A stretch of DNA of 64,000 nt from JBGVSA01 sp041807905. GTDB taxonomy: Bacteria > Pseudomonadota > Gammaproteobacteria > Burkholderiales > Rhodocyclaceae. The stretch lies in assembly GCF_041807905.1 (NCBI RefSeq), contig NZ_JBGVSA010000004.1:1-64000 (forward strand), in the 5' to 3' direction. The notes beneath the pieces are model-generated. The model saw only the letters and a program-made list of their open reading frames with translations, did no database searches and was not told the DNA's origin. Positions 34,046 through 43,074 of this stretch are shown here, one piece after another; within the stretch, counting starts at the first letter, position 1; each line of letters begins with the position of its first letter. A program made the translations under genes and the position numbers.

Positions 34046-35500
34046 CTAGCGCTGGGCGACGGCGTCCCAGCCCCCGCCCAAAGACTGGAACAGCGCGGCG
34101 GTGTCGGCCATGCGATCCGCCGCCGCCACGATGCGGTCGCGCTCGGTCTGGGCTCGCGTGCGTTCGGCGTCGAGCAGCGTCAGATGGCTGACCGCGCCGA
34201 GCGTGTAGCGCGCCTGCGTGGTCTGGTACACGTCGGCGGCCAGCGCCGCTGCATCGCTGCGGGCCTGTACGGCATCGGCGTCGTGCTGGAGCGCCTGCAG
34301 GACGTCGGCGACCTGTTGCAGCGCCTGCAATACGGTCTGCCGGTATCCGGCGGCGGCCGCATCGTAGGCAGCCTCGGCCGAGCGCTTTTCGGCGCGCAAC
34401 GCTCCGCCATGGAAGATCGGTTGCATCAGTCCCGCAGCGATGCTCCAGACGTTCACGCCATTGCTCACGTCTTCCACGCGGGTGCGCGACGAACCGAAAC
34501 TCCCCGTGATGGTGAACTGTGGATACAGGTTGGCGGTAGCCACGCCCACGTCGGCGCTGGCCTGGTGCCACAGTGCTTCGGCCGCGCGGATGTCGGGCCG
34601 TTGGCGAGCCAGCGCGGACGGCACGGACAGCGGCAGTTCTCGCGGTAGCGACAAGGATTCGAACTCCGGCACCTGCAGGTCCGATTCTCCCGGCGACGTG
34701 CCCATGTAGGTGGCAAGCTGGTGGCGCAGTTGCGCGCTTTGCTGTTCCAGCGGCGCGAGTGAGGCGCGTGTCTGTGCGACAAGGGCTGCCTGATTGCGCA
34801 CGTCCACCGTCGCCACCGCGCCGAGCGATTCGCGCTGCTGCATGATCGAGAGCTGCTGCGACTGCGCCGCCAGGATGCGCGTGGTGGCATCGATCTGCGC
34901 GCGCGTCGCGGCCAGCCGGATGAAGCTCGTCGCCACGTTGGCGGCCAGCGACTGGCGCGCGGCGTCGAGCTGGAAGCGCTGGTAGTCGACCTGCGCCATC
35001 AAGCCTTCGAGCATGCGACGGTTGCCGCCGAACACGTCGAGCGTGTACGAGACATTGACCGAGGCGTTGTAGACATTGAACGGCCCCGGGTTGGGAACGT
35101 TGGGGATGCCGAATGCGGCCGGGTCGACCTGCTGGCGCGTGGCTTTGACCTGCAGGTCTGCGGACGGCCATTCGGTGCCGCCTTGCTGCGCGGCGTAGTC
35201 TTCCTGCGCCTGGCGCAGTCGCGCATTGGCCTGCGCCAGCGTGGGGCTGTTGGCGAGCGCCACGTCGACGGCCCGATCCAGTTCGGGCGAGCCGAATGCG
35301 CGCCACCATTGCGCAGGCGGTGCGGTGTCCGCGCGCACCGTCTGCGTCGTGCCGGCCGCGGCAAAGGCAGCGGGCGCGGCGTCGGCCGCGTAGCGATCGG
35401 TCGGCGCTGTCTGCGGTGCGCGGAAATCGGGGCCAACGGCACACGCGGCGAGCGCGGCGCCAATGGCGAGCGCACACAGGGTTCGATGCAGGTGGGCCAT
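34046..35500 (-). CDS. NodT-type outer membrane efflux lipoprotein
   Basis: 484 residues. Lipobox LAACAVGPDF near residue 18 marks a lipoprotein, followed by the family start DFRAP. Two halves of long amphipathic helices match the TolC-like tunnel fold. The ATG at 35500 is preferred over 35506 because the GAGGA site then has normal spacing. It is the last gene of the tetR-hlyD-ABC-permease operon and gives the export system its outer membrane channel; 10 bases separate it from the permease. Confidence 0.92.
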   Translation of the reverse strand: MAHLHRTLCALAIGAALAACAVGPDFRAPQTAPTDRYAADAAPAAFAAAGTTQTVRADTAPPAQWWRAFGSPELDRAVDVALANSPTLAQANARLRQAQEDYAAQQGGTEWPSADLQVKATRQQVDPAAFGIPNVPNPGPFNVYNASVNVSYTLDVFGGNRRMLEGLMAQVDYQRFQLDAARQSLAANVATSFIRLAATRAQIDATTRILAAQSQQLSIMQQRESLGAVATVDVRNQAALVAQTRASLAPLEQQSAQLRHQLATYMGTSPGESDLQVPEFESLSLPRELPLSVPSALARQRPDIRAAEALWHQASADVGVATANLYPQFTITGSFGSSRTRVEDVSNGVNVWSIAAGLMQPIFHGGALRAEKRSAEAAYDAAAAGYRQTVLQALQQVADVLQALQHDADAVQARSDAAALAADVYQTTQARYTLGAVSHLTLLDAERTRAQTERDRIVAAADRMADTAALFQSLGGGWDAVAQR

Positions 35501-35510
35501 GGTCATGTCC

Positions 35511-36656
35511 TCAATCAAGCGTGCGCCGGTAGAAACGCACCGCCACCGCCATCATCACGATGCCGAACACGGCGATCGGCCATACGTTGGGCCACAGGTC
35601 GGCCCAATCGTTGCCCTTGAGCAGAATGCCGCGGATGAGCCGGTTGAAATACGTCAGCGGCAGCACGTTGCCGATGTACTGCGCCCACACCGGCATGCCG
35701 CGGAAGGGAAACATGAAGCCGGACAGCAGCAGGCTGGGCAAGAAGTAGAAGACCGTCATCTGCATCGCCTGCAACTGGTTCTGCGCCAGCGATGACAGCG
35801 TGATGCCGACCGTGAGGTTGGCGGCAATGAACAGCAGCGCGGCCAGGTACACCGCCACGATGCTGCCCATGAACGGCACGCCGAAGACGAAGTGCGCCGC
35901 GATCAGGATGATGCTTGCCTGCAGCAGCCCGATGGCGATGTAGGGCACGATCTTGCCGCTCATGACTTCGATGGGTTTCACCGGCGTGGCGAGCAGGTTT
36001 TCCATGGTGCCGCGCTCGCGTTCGCGCGTCATCGCCAGCCCCGTCATCATCACCAGCGTCATCGTCAGCACGACGCCCATCAGGCCCGGCACGGTGTTGA
36101 ACTGCGAGTTGTTCTCCGGGTTGTAGAGGCGGTGCACGCGGATCTCGAACGGATCGGGCCGGCCCTGCAGATGTGCCAGTGCGCCGACGGCGTCGCGCTG
36201 CGACACGTTATGCACGATCTGGTTGACGGCCGACAGCGCGGTGCCCGTGGCGGTCGGATCGGTGGCGTCGGCTTCGATGAGCATGGCGGGACGCTCACCG
36301 CGCAACAGGCGCCGGGTGAAATCGGTCGGTATGTTGAGGACGAACTGCACGCGCCCTTGCGCGAGTGCGGCGCGGCCTTCCTCTTCGGTCGCCAGTTGTT
36401 CGGTGATGGCGAAGTAGGCGGAGTTCTTCATCGCTGCGACCACGCTGCGCGTGAACTCGCTTTGATCGGCGGCGATGATCGCGGTGGGCAGATGCTTGGG
36501 GTCGGTGTTGATGGCAAAACCGAAGAGCGTGAGCTGGATGATCGGGATGCCGACGATCATGCCGAACGTGATGCGGTCGCGCCGGAGCTGGAGGAATTCC
36601 TTGAGCACGATGCTCCACCAGCGCGCGAAGGAGAATCCATCGAAATGCCGCATCAT
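35511..36656 (-). CDS. ABC-2 type permease (YhhJ/YbhR-like)
   Basis: 381 residues. One N-terminal helix (RDRITFGMIVGIPIIQLTLFGFA), a large periplasmic domain of about 150 residues, then five helices in the C-terminal third with a TRERERGTMENLLATP loop, as in the ABC2_membrane_3 group. The start at 36656 overlaps the ATPase stop. Only one permease gene is present, so a homodimer is expected; E. coli ybh has two. It exports substrates handed through the HlyD and NodT proteins. Confidence 0.9.
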   Translation of the reverse strand: MMRHFDGFSFARWWSIVLKEFLQLRRDRITFGMIVGIPIIQLTLFGFAINTDPKHLPTAIIAADQSEFTRSVVAAMKNSAYFAITEQLATEEEGRAALAQGRVQFVLNIPTDFTRRLLRGERPAMLIEADATDPTATGTALSAVNQIVHNVSQRDAVGALAHLQGRPDPFEIRVHRLYNPENNSQFNTVPGLMGVVLTMTLVMMTGLAMTRERERGTMENLLATPVKPIEVMSGKIVPYIAIGLLQASIILIAAHFVFGVPFMGSIVAVYLAALLFIAANLTVGITLSSLAQNQLQAMQMTVFYFLPSLLLSGFMFPFRGMPVWAQYIGNVLPLTYFNRLIRGILLKGNDWADLWPNVWPIAVFGIVMMAVAVRFYRRTLD

Positions 36657-37594
36657 GCCTGCCCTCCGAAGTTGTCCTGCGACTGCGCCATCATGTAGAT
36701 GAAGACGTCTTCGAGCGAGGTTTCGGCAGGCTCGATGCGTGCGTCCTGCCCGGCGACTTCGCGGATGGCGCGTTCGAGCGCGGCGGCGTCGCGCCCGCTC
36801 ACGTGCAGCGCGGAACCGAAGGCGACCGTCTGGTCCACGCCCGGCGTCTGGCGCAGGCGCGCAGACAGTTCGACCAGACGGTCGCCGTGCAGCGTGAAGG
36901 TATGCAGCCCCTGGCCGGCGATGATGTTGGCGGCCACACCCTGTGCGAGCAGCTTGCCGTAGGCGATGTAGGCCAGCTTGTGGCAACGCTCGGCTTCGTC
37001 CATGTAGTGCGTGCTGACCAGTACCGAAATGCCCTGCGCGGCGAGCTGGTGCAGTTCTTCCCAGAAGTCGCGCCGCGCTGTGGGATCGACGCCGGCGGTG
37101 GGTTCGTCGAGCAGCAGCAGTCGGGGTTCATGCAGCATGCATGCCGCCAGCGCGAGCCGCTGCTTCCATCCCCCCGACAGCGAACCGGTGAGCTGGTTGG
37201 CGCGCGAGGTCAGCCGCAAGCCTTCGAGCGCTTTGTCGACGGCTTCGCGCCGCCGCGCCATGCCGTACACGCGCGCGACGAAGTCGAGGTTCTCGCGGAT
37301 CGTCAGGTCGTCCCAGTACGAGAACTTCTGCGTCATGTAGCCGACGTGCCGCTTGATCTGGTCGCTCTCGCGCACGATGTCGTAGCCCAGGCAGGTGCCG
37401 CTGCCCGAATCGGGCGTGAGCAGGCCGCACATCATGCGGATGGAGGTCGTCTTGCCGCTGCCGTTGGGACCGAGAAAGCCGAAGATCTCGCCACGCCGCA
37501 CCTGCAGCGACACGTCGTTGACGACGTGCTTGTCGCCGAAGTGCTTGTTCAGCCCCTTGACGTCGATGACAAGGGTATCGTCGCGTCCGCTCAC
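36653..37594 (-). CDS. ABC exporter ATPase (YbhF-like, single domain)
   Basis: 313 residues from a GTG at 37594 that overlaps the hlyD stop in a GTGA. Walker A GPNGSGKTT near residue 41, signature LSGGWKQRL near residue 142, Walker B LLLLDEPTAGVD near 162-173 and H-loop STHYMDEAE. A C-terminal region of about 80 residues follows the ATPase core, as in drug-export ATPases of the CcmA/DrrA type. The open frame extends far upstream, but that part is the shadow of hlyD. Unlike E. coli YbhF, only one nucleotide-binding domain is present. Confidence 0.91.
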   Translation of the reverse strand: MSGRDDTLVIDVKGLNKHFGDKHVVNDVSLQVRRGEIFGFLGPNGSGKTTSIRMMCGLLTPDSGSGTCLGYDIVRESDQIKRHVGYMTQKFSYWDDLTIRENLDFVARVYGMARRREAVDKALEGLRLTSRANQLTGSLSGGWKQRLALAACMLHEPRLLLLDEPTAGVDPTARRDFWEELHQLAAQGISVLVSTHYMDEAERCHKLAYIAYGKLLAQGVAANIIAGQGLHTFTLHGDRLVELSARLRQTPGVDQTVAFGSALHVSGRDAAALERAIREVAGQDARIEPAETSLEDVFIYMMAQSQDNFGGQA

Positions 37595-38553
37595 TTGAGG
37601 ACAACCTCGACGGGCTGACCCGGACGCAGGCGCGGCGCATCGGCGGGCGTCGGGCGCGCTTCGATCATGAACACCAGCTTGGCGCGGTTTTCGTTGCTGT
37701 AGATGACGGGTGGTGTGAATTCGGCCTCGTTGGAGATGAAGGTGACGCGCGCATCGACCGGCGCTTCGCATCCGTCGCAGCGGATGGTGAGCGCCCGGCC
37801 CGGCGCGATACTGCCCACCACACCCTGCGGCACGAAGAAGCGCACCTTCACGTTTTCTGGCGGCAGCATGCGTACCACGGCGTTGCCCGCGGCGACCCAT
37901 TCGCCACGGCGGAACAGCGTGTCGTAGACCAGGCCGGCAGCCGGCGCCGCGACCGTCTTCTGGTCGAGCCGCCATTGCGCCTGCGCGAGCGCGGCGCGGG
38001 CCGCATCGACCTGCGCGGACTGCGCGCGGATCTGTTCGCTGCGACTGGGCAGTGCATCCACCGCCAACTGGCTGCGCAACTGACGGACCTGCGCCGCAGT
38101 GGCTTCGGCCTGCGCGCGCGATTCATCCAGTTGCGCCTGCGCGATGCCGCCGATGCGCAGTTGCCCTTCGTCCCGCGTGAGCTGCAACGCTGCCTTGCGT
38201 GCGTTGGCTTCGGCCTGTACCAGTTGGGCGCGGGTGACGTCGATCTCTTGCGGACGCTTGCCGACGCGGATGTCCGCCAGTTGCGCCTCGGCTGCCGAGA
38301 GCTGGCGGGCGGCCTGCTGGACGCCGGCGGTCTCGTCGGCGGACTCCAGTACGAACAGCGGCGCGTCGGCGGCGACCTGCTGTCCTCGCGCGACGTCGAG
38401 CTTTTCCAGCCGTCCGCCCTGCGATGAGGCCAGGTTCACGAACTCTCCTTCGATGTAGCCCTGGTAGGTATCGCGCGCCGGCTCCGAGCATGCGGCGATG
38501 AGCGCTGGCATGAGTGCCAGCAGGGCGTAGTGCGAAGCGCGGATGGGGGACAT
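37591..38553 (-). CDS. HlyD-family periplasmic adaptor lipoprotein
   Basis: 320 residues. The N-terminal signal ends in lipobox LIAACSEP, so the protein is probably lipid-anchored. A biotinyl-lipoyl half (GEFVNLASSQGGRLEKL), an Ala/Gln-rich coiled-coil hairpin from about residue 75 to 180 and the second lipoyl/beta-barrel part (VAAPAAGLVYDTLFRRGEWV) follow, as in YbhG/EmrA-type adaptors. It bridges the inner membrane ABC exporter and the NodT channel. The ATG at 38553 lies one base after the TetR stop and has GGAG upstream; the ORF's extra upstream codons are inside tetR. Confidence 0.91.
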   Translation of the reverse strand: MSPIRASHYALLALMPALIAACSEPARDTYQGYIEGEFVNLASSQGGRLEKLDVARGQQVAADAPLFVLESADETAGVQQAARQLSAAEAQLADIRVGKRPQEIDVTRAQLVQAEANARKAALQLTRDEGQLRIGGIAQAQLDESRAQAEATAAQVRQLRSQLAVDALPSRSEQIRAQSAQVDAARAALAQAQWRLDQKTVAAPAAGLVYDTLFRRGEWVAAGNAVVRMLPPENVKVRFFVPQGVVGSIAPGRALTIRCDGCEAPVDARVTFISNEAEFTPPVIYSNENRAKLVFMIEARPTPADAPRLRPGQPVEVVLK

Positions 38554-38554
38554 G

Positions 38555-39223
38555 TCAGCTTCTCCGGGTGGATGCGTGCGGCGTATCCATGCCATGGCGC
38601 AGCAGTGATACGACATGCTCGACGAGGGCGTCGACGTCGATGGCCTGGCCGGTGATGTGGACGAAGACCGACGATACCGCCAGCGGCATCATGGTCAGGC
38701 CGACCACCGACATGAACATGTATCGCGCGTCGAGCCGCGGGTTGATGCGTCCTTCGCGCTGCCCCTGCGCGATCAGTGCGTTGAGCACCTGCAGCTTGTC
38801 CGACGGTAATCGCGGCAGCACGCGCTGACGCAATTGGCCGCCATCGCTGATGACCTCGCGCAGCCACAACGCGGGGATCTGCGGCACATTGCGGGCGGCT
38901 TCGGCAATGCGCCGGACGATTCCTTCCACGGCGTCGAAGGGGTCGGCGCTCTGCTGGACGGGGTTCCATACGTTGGCGATCACCGGCGCCAGGCGTTCAT
39001 CGACGACGGCGTCGAAGAGCAACTCGCGGTTCTTGAAGTAGTAATGCACCATCGCTGGCGTGACGCCAGCGTGCTTGGCGATCTGCGCGATGGATGTTGC
39101 GGCCACGCCCTGATCGGCAATGAGCGACAGCGTGGCGTCGAGCAGGCGTTCGCGCGCAGCGGCGCCGTCGGAGGCGACGGGACGGCCGACGGCATGGCGC
39201 TGGGGGGCTTTTCTGGACAGCAT
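38555..39223 (-). CDS. TetR-family regulator of the efflux operon
   Basis: 222 residues. An N-terminal helix-turn-helix (ATSIAQIAKHAGVTPAMVHYYFKNRELL) covers residues about 35-65, and the ligand domain resembles the CerR/YbiH group. It is the first gene of the operon, so autorepression is likely. A semi-palindrome at 39237-39254 lies 14 bases upstream of the ATG. Its stop is separated from hlyD by one base. Confidence 0.91.
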   Translation of the reverse strand: MLSRKAPQRHAVGRPVASDGAAARERLLDATLSLIADQGVAATSIAQIAKHAGVTPAMVHYYFKNRELLFDAVVDERLAPVIANVWNPVQQSADPFDAVEGIVRRIAEAARNVPQIPALWLREVISDGGQLRQRVLPRLPSDKLQVLNALIAQGQREGRINPRLDARYMFMSVVGLTMMPLAVSSVFVHITGQAIDVDALVEHVVSLLRHGMDTPHASTRRS

Positions 39224-39236
39224 GGCGCGTACACTA

Positions 39237-39254
39237 ATTAATGATTTAGTTAAT
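39237..39254. promoter_or_regulatory. Candidate TetR operator
   Basis: ATTAA-N8-TTAAT in a conspicuous AT-rich island (39230-39256) immediately upstream of the TetR start, where a self-repressor would block the promoter. Confidence 0.5.
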
Positions 39255-39324
39255 TTCAAGCCAGCATTGCCAAGGCGCGACGGGACGCGGTTGCCCGCAT
39301 GGAAACGCAGACCGCCCCGAGCGG

Positions 39325-40413
39325 CTAGCGATCTGGTTCGGTATCGGTCTGCGTGGACGGAGACCGCCGCAGGCGCTGGCGCATCTGACCGGCCATCTCG
39401 CGCGCGCCGGCGGCGATGCCGCGCAGGGTCATGGGGTTGCAGGCGACCAGGCCGATGCGCTGGCGGCGTGCGCCCATCCACGATCGCTTGTAAGGGTCGT
39501 CGCCCGTGAGGTAGTCGATCTCGCTCACGCGGTCATGATCGAGCGCGTATTCGAACAGGTGGGCGGACAGCACCGTGCCGGCCGACAGCCTGGCGTATTC
39601 CTGATCGTAGGCGAGCTTGAAGATGCTGGCGCGCCCGTGCAGCGTGAACCAGAACTGTGCGGCGATGGGCACGTCCCCCTGCCACGCCAGGCCGAGCCGC
39701 AGCCAGCCGTGTTGCGCGCAGGCCATGGCCCAGTCGCGCACGAAGCCGGCGTACGGCTCGGGCTGCTTCCAGCTCAGCGCATAGATGCGCTCATAGGCGT
39801 CCATGGCACGCGGCACGTCTGCAGGTGCCTGCACGATTTCCAGCCGCGCCTCGCCATTGGCGGCGAACTGCTTTTTCTTGCGCGTCCAGGTGTTGCGGGT
39901 TTGCGAGTCGCGTGCGGCCATGTAGTCGCTGAACGAAACACCTTTGCAGGGCAGGTACCAGTTGCCGAACCGGTCGTACTGGCGGGTCAGCCATCCGCGC
40001 GCGGCCAGCGCCTGACGCAGCGATTGCGTATCGCCGTCGTCCTCATCGAGCGGCGCGAGATCGAGAATCGCCGGGCGCGGGCGGTAGGTGGCGATCTGTT
40101 CGACCAGCGCCGTGATGGCGCGCTGGCGCGCCGCACCTGCGTCGAGCGTGCTGACCAGCGGGGAATGCAGCGAGGTGTAGTAGTTGGCCACGGCGTGCCA
40201 GGTGCGACGCCCGTCGTCGCTGTAGAAGAGCATCAGGCTGCGGCCGTCGTCGGCGACCGGGGCGAAGAATGACCACGCTCCGGTGGCAATGTGCTGGACG
40301 AACAGTCGCATCCACGCTGCGCACATGAACGGATTGCGGCGTGCTTCGGCGTCGAAGAGTTCGCGGTACTCGTCGATGAATCGCAACGTTTCGTGCTGGG
40401 TCATGACGCGCAT
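39325..40413 (-). CDS. GNAT_6 / FemAB-like acyltransferase
   Basis: 362 residues (359 if the ATG at 40404 is used). It resembles the BioF2/FemAB-like acetyltransferase domain (GNAT_6): YMAARDSQTRNTWTRKKKQF near residue 165, and the C-terminal half with AAQFWFTLHGRASIFKLAYD and a final GDDPYKRSWM motif. Such proteins often work in cell-surface polysaccharide or peptidoglycan-related acyl transfer. There is no signal peptide. A GT2 gene lies 107 bases upstream in the same direction, supporting a surface-glycan role; this is inference. Confidence 0.82.
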   Translation of the reverse strand: MRVMTQHETLRFIDEYRELFDAEARRNPFMCAAWMRLFVQHIATGAWSFFAPVADDGRSLMLFYSDDGRRTWHAVANYYTSLHSPLVSTLDAGAARQRAITALVEQIATYRPRPAILDLAPLDEDDGDTQSLRQALAARGWLTRQYDRFGNWYLPCKGVSFSDYMAARDSQTRNTWTRKKKQFAANGEARLEIVQAPADVPRAMDAYERIYALSWKQPEPYAGFVRDWAMACAQHGWLRLGLAWQGDVPIAAQFWFTLHGRASIFKLAYDQEYARLSAGTVLSAHLFEYALDHDRVSEIDYLTGDDPYKRSWMGARRQRIGLVACNPMTLRGIAAGAREMAGQMRQRLRRSPSTQTDTEPDR

Positions 40414-40520
40414 GAGGCGGGCTCCGTTGCGGGGTCTTTTTGGGGGGCGGGGCGATTATCCCGACCGTGCGGGCGGGCCAACAAGGAAATCCGTCCGCAA
40501 GGGGCGTCGAAAATCCTGCC

Positions 40521-41438
40521 CTAACGGCGCATCGACTGGCGGATGAGATGTCGCGTGTAGGGGGCGTAGCGCCAGCCGCCATCCGACAGGCATTGCCAGT
40601 GCAGTTGCCAGGCACGGCCAAGTTCGCCGTCCTGCAACGCTTGGTTGGAAAGCGTGTTGAGCGCGGTCTGGTATTTCGATTCGATGGCACGCCGATGTGC
40701 CGCCGACATGGGCAGCCTTCCCAGTTCGCGCAGGAACGCCGGATAGGCGGCGAAGTACTTTGCGCTGCGCGAGGCCGACAAAGGATTGTCGCCGCTGCGC
40801 CAGAACGTCATCGCTTCGTCGTAGTGCACGCGCTTGCCCTGCGCGAGCAGCGCGAACAGCAACCACGTCCATTCGAAGTAGCGCAGATCGAAGGCAAAGA
40901 CATCCGATGACACGGTGGCGTTGCGCACCATGATCGCGGATGAACCGAACCAGTTGGCGCGCAGGAGGCTGGCGCGCGGGTCGCGGTTGATTTCGTCGGC
41001 GCGGCCCGGCGCGACCAGCGGAGTCTCGACGCCGTCGCTGGATTCAAGACCGTTGGTGACGATGACGTCCGCGTCCGGGTGTGCCGCCGCCACGGCAAGG
41101 CGAATGCGCAAGGCGTCCGGCAGGAGCCGGTCGTCGTCATCCACGAAACAGGTGAATTCTCCTTGGGCTGCCTGCCGGCCGGCATGGCGCGCGGCGGACA
41201 CGTTTCCCTCGGCGCGCCGAAGGATCGTCGCCTGCCACGGCAGTCGCGCAAGGAGCGATTCGTCGACCCGCGCGCCATTGACCACGACGACGACTTCAAC
41301 GGCGACGTCGCGCTGGCTCAGGGCGCTGTCAATGGCGTCCGGCAGCAGGCCGGCGCGCGCCGATTCGCAAGTCGTGGGGATGACGACGGTGACGTACGGC
41401 CGTTTGTCCGACGTCACCCTCGCAGTTGATGCTGCCAT
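40521..41438 (-). CDS. Family 2 glycosyltransferase
   Basis: 305 residues. The N-terminal GT-A fold starts with VTVVIPTTCE, has the nucleotide-sugar segment near residue 55 and the metal-binding acidic run FVDDDDRL near residue 98. The last 60 residues are helical without obvious membrane segments. It lies upstream of the GNAT_6 gene in the same direction. The acceptor and sugar are unknown; a surface polysaccharide role is the default inference. Confidence 0.88.
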   Translation of the reverse strand: MAASTARVTSDKRPYVTVVIPTTCESARAGLLPDAIDSALSQRDVAVEVVVVVNGARVDESLLARLPWQATILRRAEGNVSAARHAGRQAAQGEFTCFVDDDDRLLPDALRIRLAVAAAHPDADVIVTNGLESSDGVETPLVAPGRADEINRDPRASLLRANWFGSSAIMVRNATVSSDVFAFDLRYFEWTWLLFALLAQGKRVHYDEAMTFWRSGDNPLSASRSAKYFAAYPAFLRELGRLPMSAAHRRAIESKYQTALNTLSNQALQDGELGRAWQLHWQCLSDGGWRYAPYTRHLIRQSMRR

Positions 41439-41508
41439 CGTGTCTCTCCGCCGCAGGTCCGGGCCCGCCCGGTGGCAGAGTCTAGCGCGGGAGACAACAT
41501 GCTTTGTG

Positions 41509-41535
41509 ACGGACGGGCACGTGCTGCCCGTCCGT
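41509..41535 (-). terminator. Hairpin after the TctA gene
   Basis: A perfect 11-bp stem (ACGGACGGGCA / TGCCCGTCCGT) with a 5-base loop begins 11 bases past the tctA stop. No T-run follows, so it may stabilise the mRNA end or act with another factor. Confidence 0.5.
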
Positions 41536-41546
41536 ACGGGGCGGCC

Positions 41547-43049
41547 TCAGGCCGCGGCCAGCCTGCGGCGACGATGCTTGATGATGCCGCCGACGATGGG
41601 TGCGGCCAGCGTGACGATCGCCAGCAGGAGCAGCACGACGGTGATCGGGCGCGTGTAGAGGAAGTCGATGCTGCCGTTGGACATCGACAGGGCGCGACGA
41701 TAGTTGCTCTCGGCGATCGGCCCCATGATCAGCGCCAGCACCACGGGCGAGGCCGGATAGCCCCACTTCTGCATGAAGTAGCCGATGACGCCCGACAGCA
41801 GCATCACGCCCACGTCGAACATGCTGTTGCCGATGGCGTAGGTGCCCACCACGCTCAGCACGAGAATGCCGACCGTGAGGATCGACTGCGGCATCTGGAT
41901 GACGCGGCCGATGATGCGCAGCGACGCCAGCCCGAGGATCAGCATCATCACGTAGCAGAACAGCATGCCGGCGAAGACCGTGTAGATCATGTCGCCGTGT
42001 TCCTTGAACAGCAGCGGGCCGGGTTGCAGACCTTGCAGGATGAGCGCGCCCATCATCACGGCGGTCACCGCGTCACCGGGAATGCCCAGCGTGAGCATCG
42101 GCAGCAGGTCGCCGCCGGTGCAGCCGTTGGCGCCCGATTCGCAGGCGGCCACGGCCTTGAGTTCGCCCTTGCCGAAGTTCTCCGGCGTCTTGGAGAAACG
42201 CTTGGTCTCGTTGTATGCGACGAAGGCGGCGATGTCCGCGCCCGCACCCGGAATGATGCCGACGATCACGCCCAGGCCCGACGAGCGCAGGATGGTGAGG
42301 ATCAGCCCCTTGAACACCGACCACGGTGGAATGACCCGGCCGATGGTGGCCTTCACGCGGGCGGTGAGGTCGCTCTTTTCCATCGACTTGAAAGCCTCGG
42401 CCGCGGCGAACAGGCCGATCATGACGGGAATGAACTTCACGTCCATGAGTTCATCCATGCCGCCCGTGAAGCGCGGAAAGCCGCCCATGGGGTCCAGCCC
42501 GATGGTCGACACCAGCAGGCCGACCATGCCTGCGATCAGCCCCTTGAGCAACGATTCGCCGGCCACGCTGGCGATGATCGACAGCCCGAAGCAGGCCAGC
42601 GCAAAGCTCTCCGCCGCGCTGAACTTGAGCGCCCAGCCGGCCAGCACGGGCGACAGAAAGATCAGCGCCAGTATGCTGATCGTGCCGCCGATGAAGGATG
42701 AGAACGTCGCCGTGCCCAAGGCCAGCCCCGCCTGCCCTTTCTTGGTCAGCGCATAGCCGTCGATGGCGGTGGCCGCGGCCGCCGGCGTGCCGGGGATGCG
42801 CAGCAGGATGGCGGTGATCGAGCCGGCATAGACGCCGCCGAAGTGGATGCCGGCCAGCAGCAGAAGGGCTGACACCGGCTCCATGCCGAACGTGAAGGGC
42901 AGCATGATGGCCACCCCCATGGTGGCCGTCAGGCCGGGTAGCGCACCGATGACGATGCCGAAGGCCGTGCCAACGACGGCGAACAGGATTGCCTGCGGGT
43001 GCGCCGCGAGATTGGCCGCGCCTTGCGCGAGTAGGTCCATTCCTAGCAT
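41547..43049 (-). CDS. Tripartite tricarboxylate transporter, large membrane subunit (TctA)
   Basis: 500 residues, usual TctA length, with about 11-12 membrane helices. Family motifs include ALPGLTATMGVAIMLPFTFG near residue 35 and PGAGADIAAFVAYNE near residue 265, the two matching GLTA-type pore segments. It imports organic acids with the Bug protein and TctB, driven by an ion gradient. The ATG at 43049 has AGGTG upstream; 43040 is an alternative. It ends the operon from the IclR gene. Confidence 0.94.
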   Translation of the reverse strand: MLGMDLLAQGAANLAAHPQAILFAVVGTAFGIVIGALPGLTATMGVAIMLPFTFGMEPVSALLLLAGIHFGGVYAGSITAILLRIPGTPAAAATAIDGYALTKKGQAGLALGTATFSSFIGGTISILALIFLSPVLAGWALKFSAAESFALACFGLSIIASVAGESLLKGLIAGMVGLLVSTIGLDPMGGFPRFTGGMDELMDVKFIPVMIGLFAAAEAFKSMEKSDLTARVKATIGRVIPPWSVFKGLILTILRSSGLGVIVGIIPGAGADIAAFVAYNETKRFSKTPENFGKGELKAVAACESGANGCTGGDLLPMLTLGIPGDAVTAVMMGALILQGLQPGPLLFKEHGDMIYTVFAGMLFCYVMMLILGLASLRIIGRVIQMPQSILTVGILVLSVVGTYAIGNSMFDVGVMLLSGVIGYFMQKWGYPASPVVLALIMGPIAESNYRRALSMSNGSIDFLYTRPITVVLLLLAIVTLAAPIVGGIIKHRRRRLAAA

Positions 43050-43074
43050 GAGTACACCTGTGTTCCGCGTTGCG

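Noticed and set aside
36657..36986. N-terminal extension of the ABC-2 permease frame
   Set aside because: The extra 110 codons lie inside the ATPase gene and are Arg-rich; the permease starts at the ATGA overlap.
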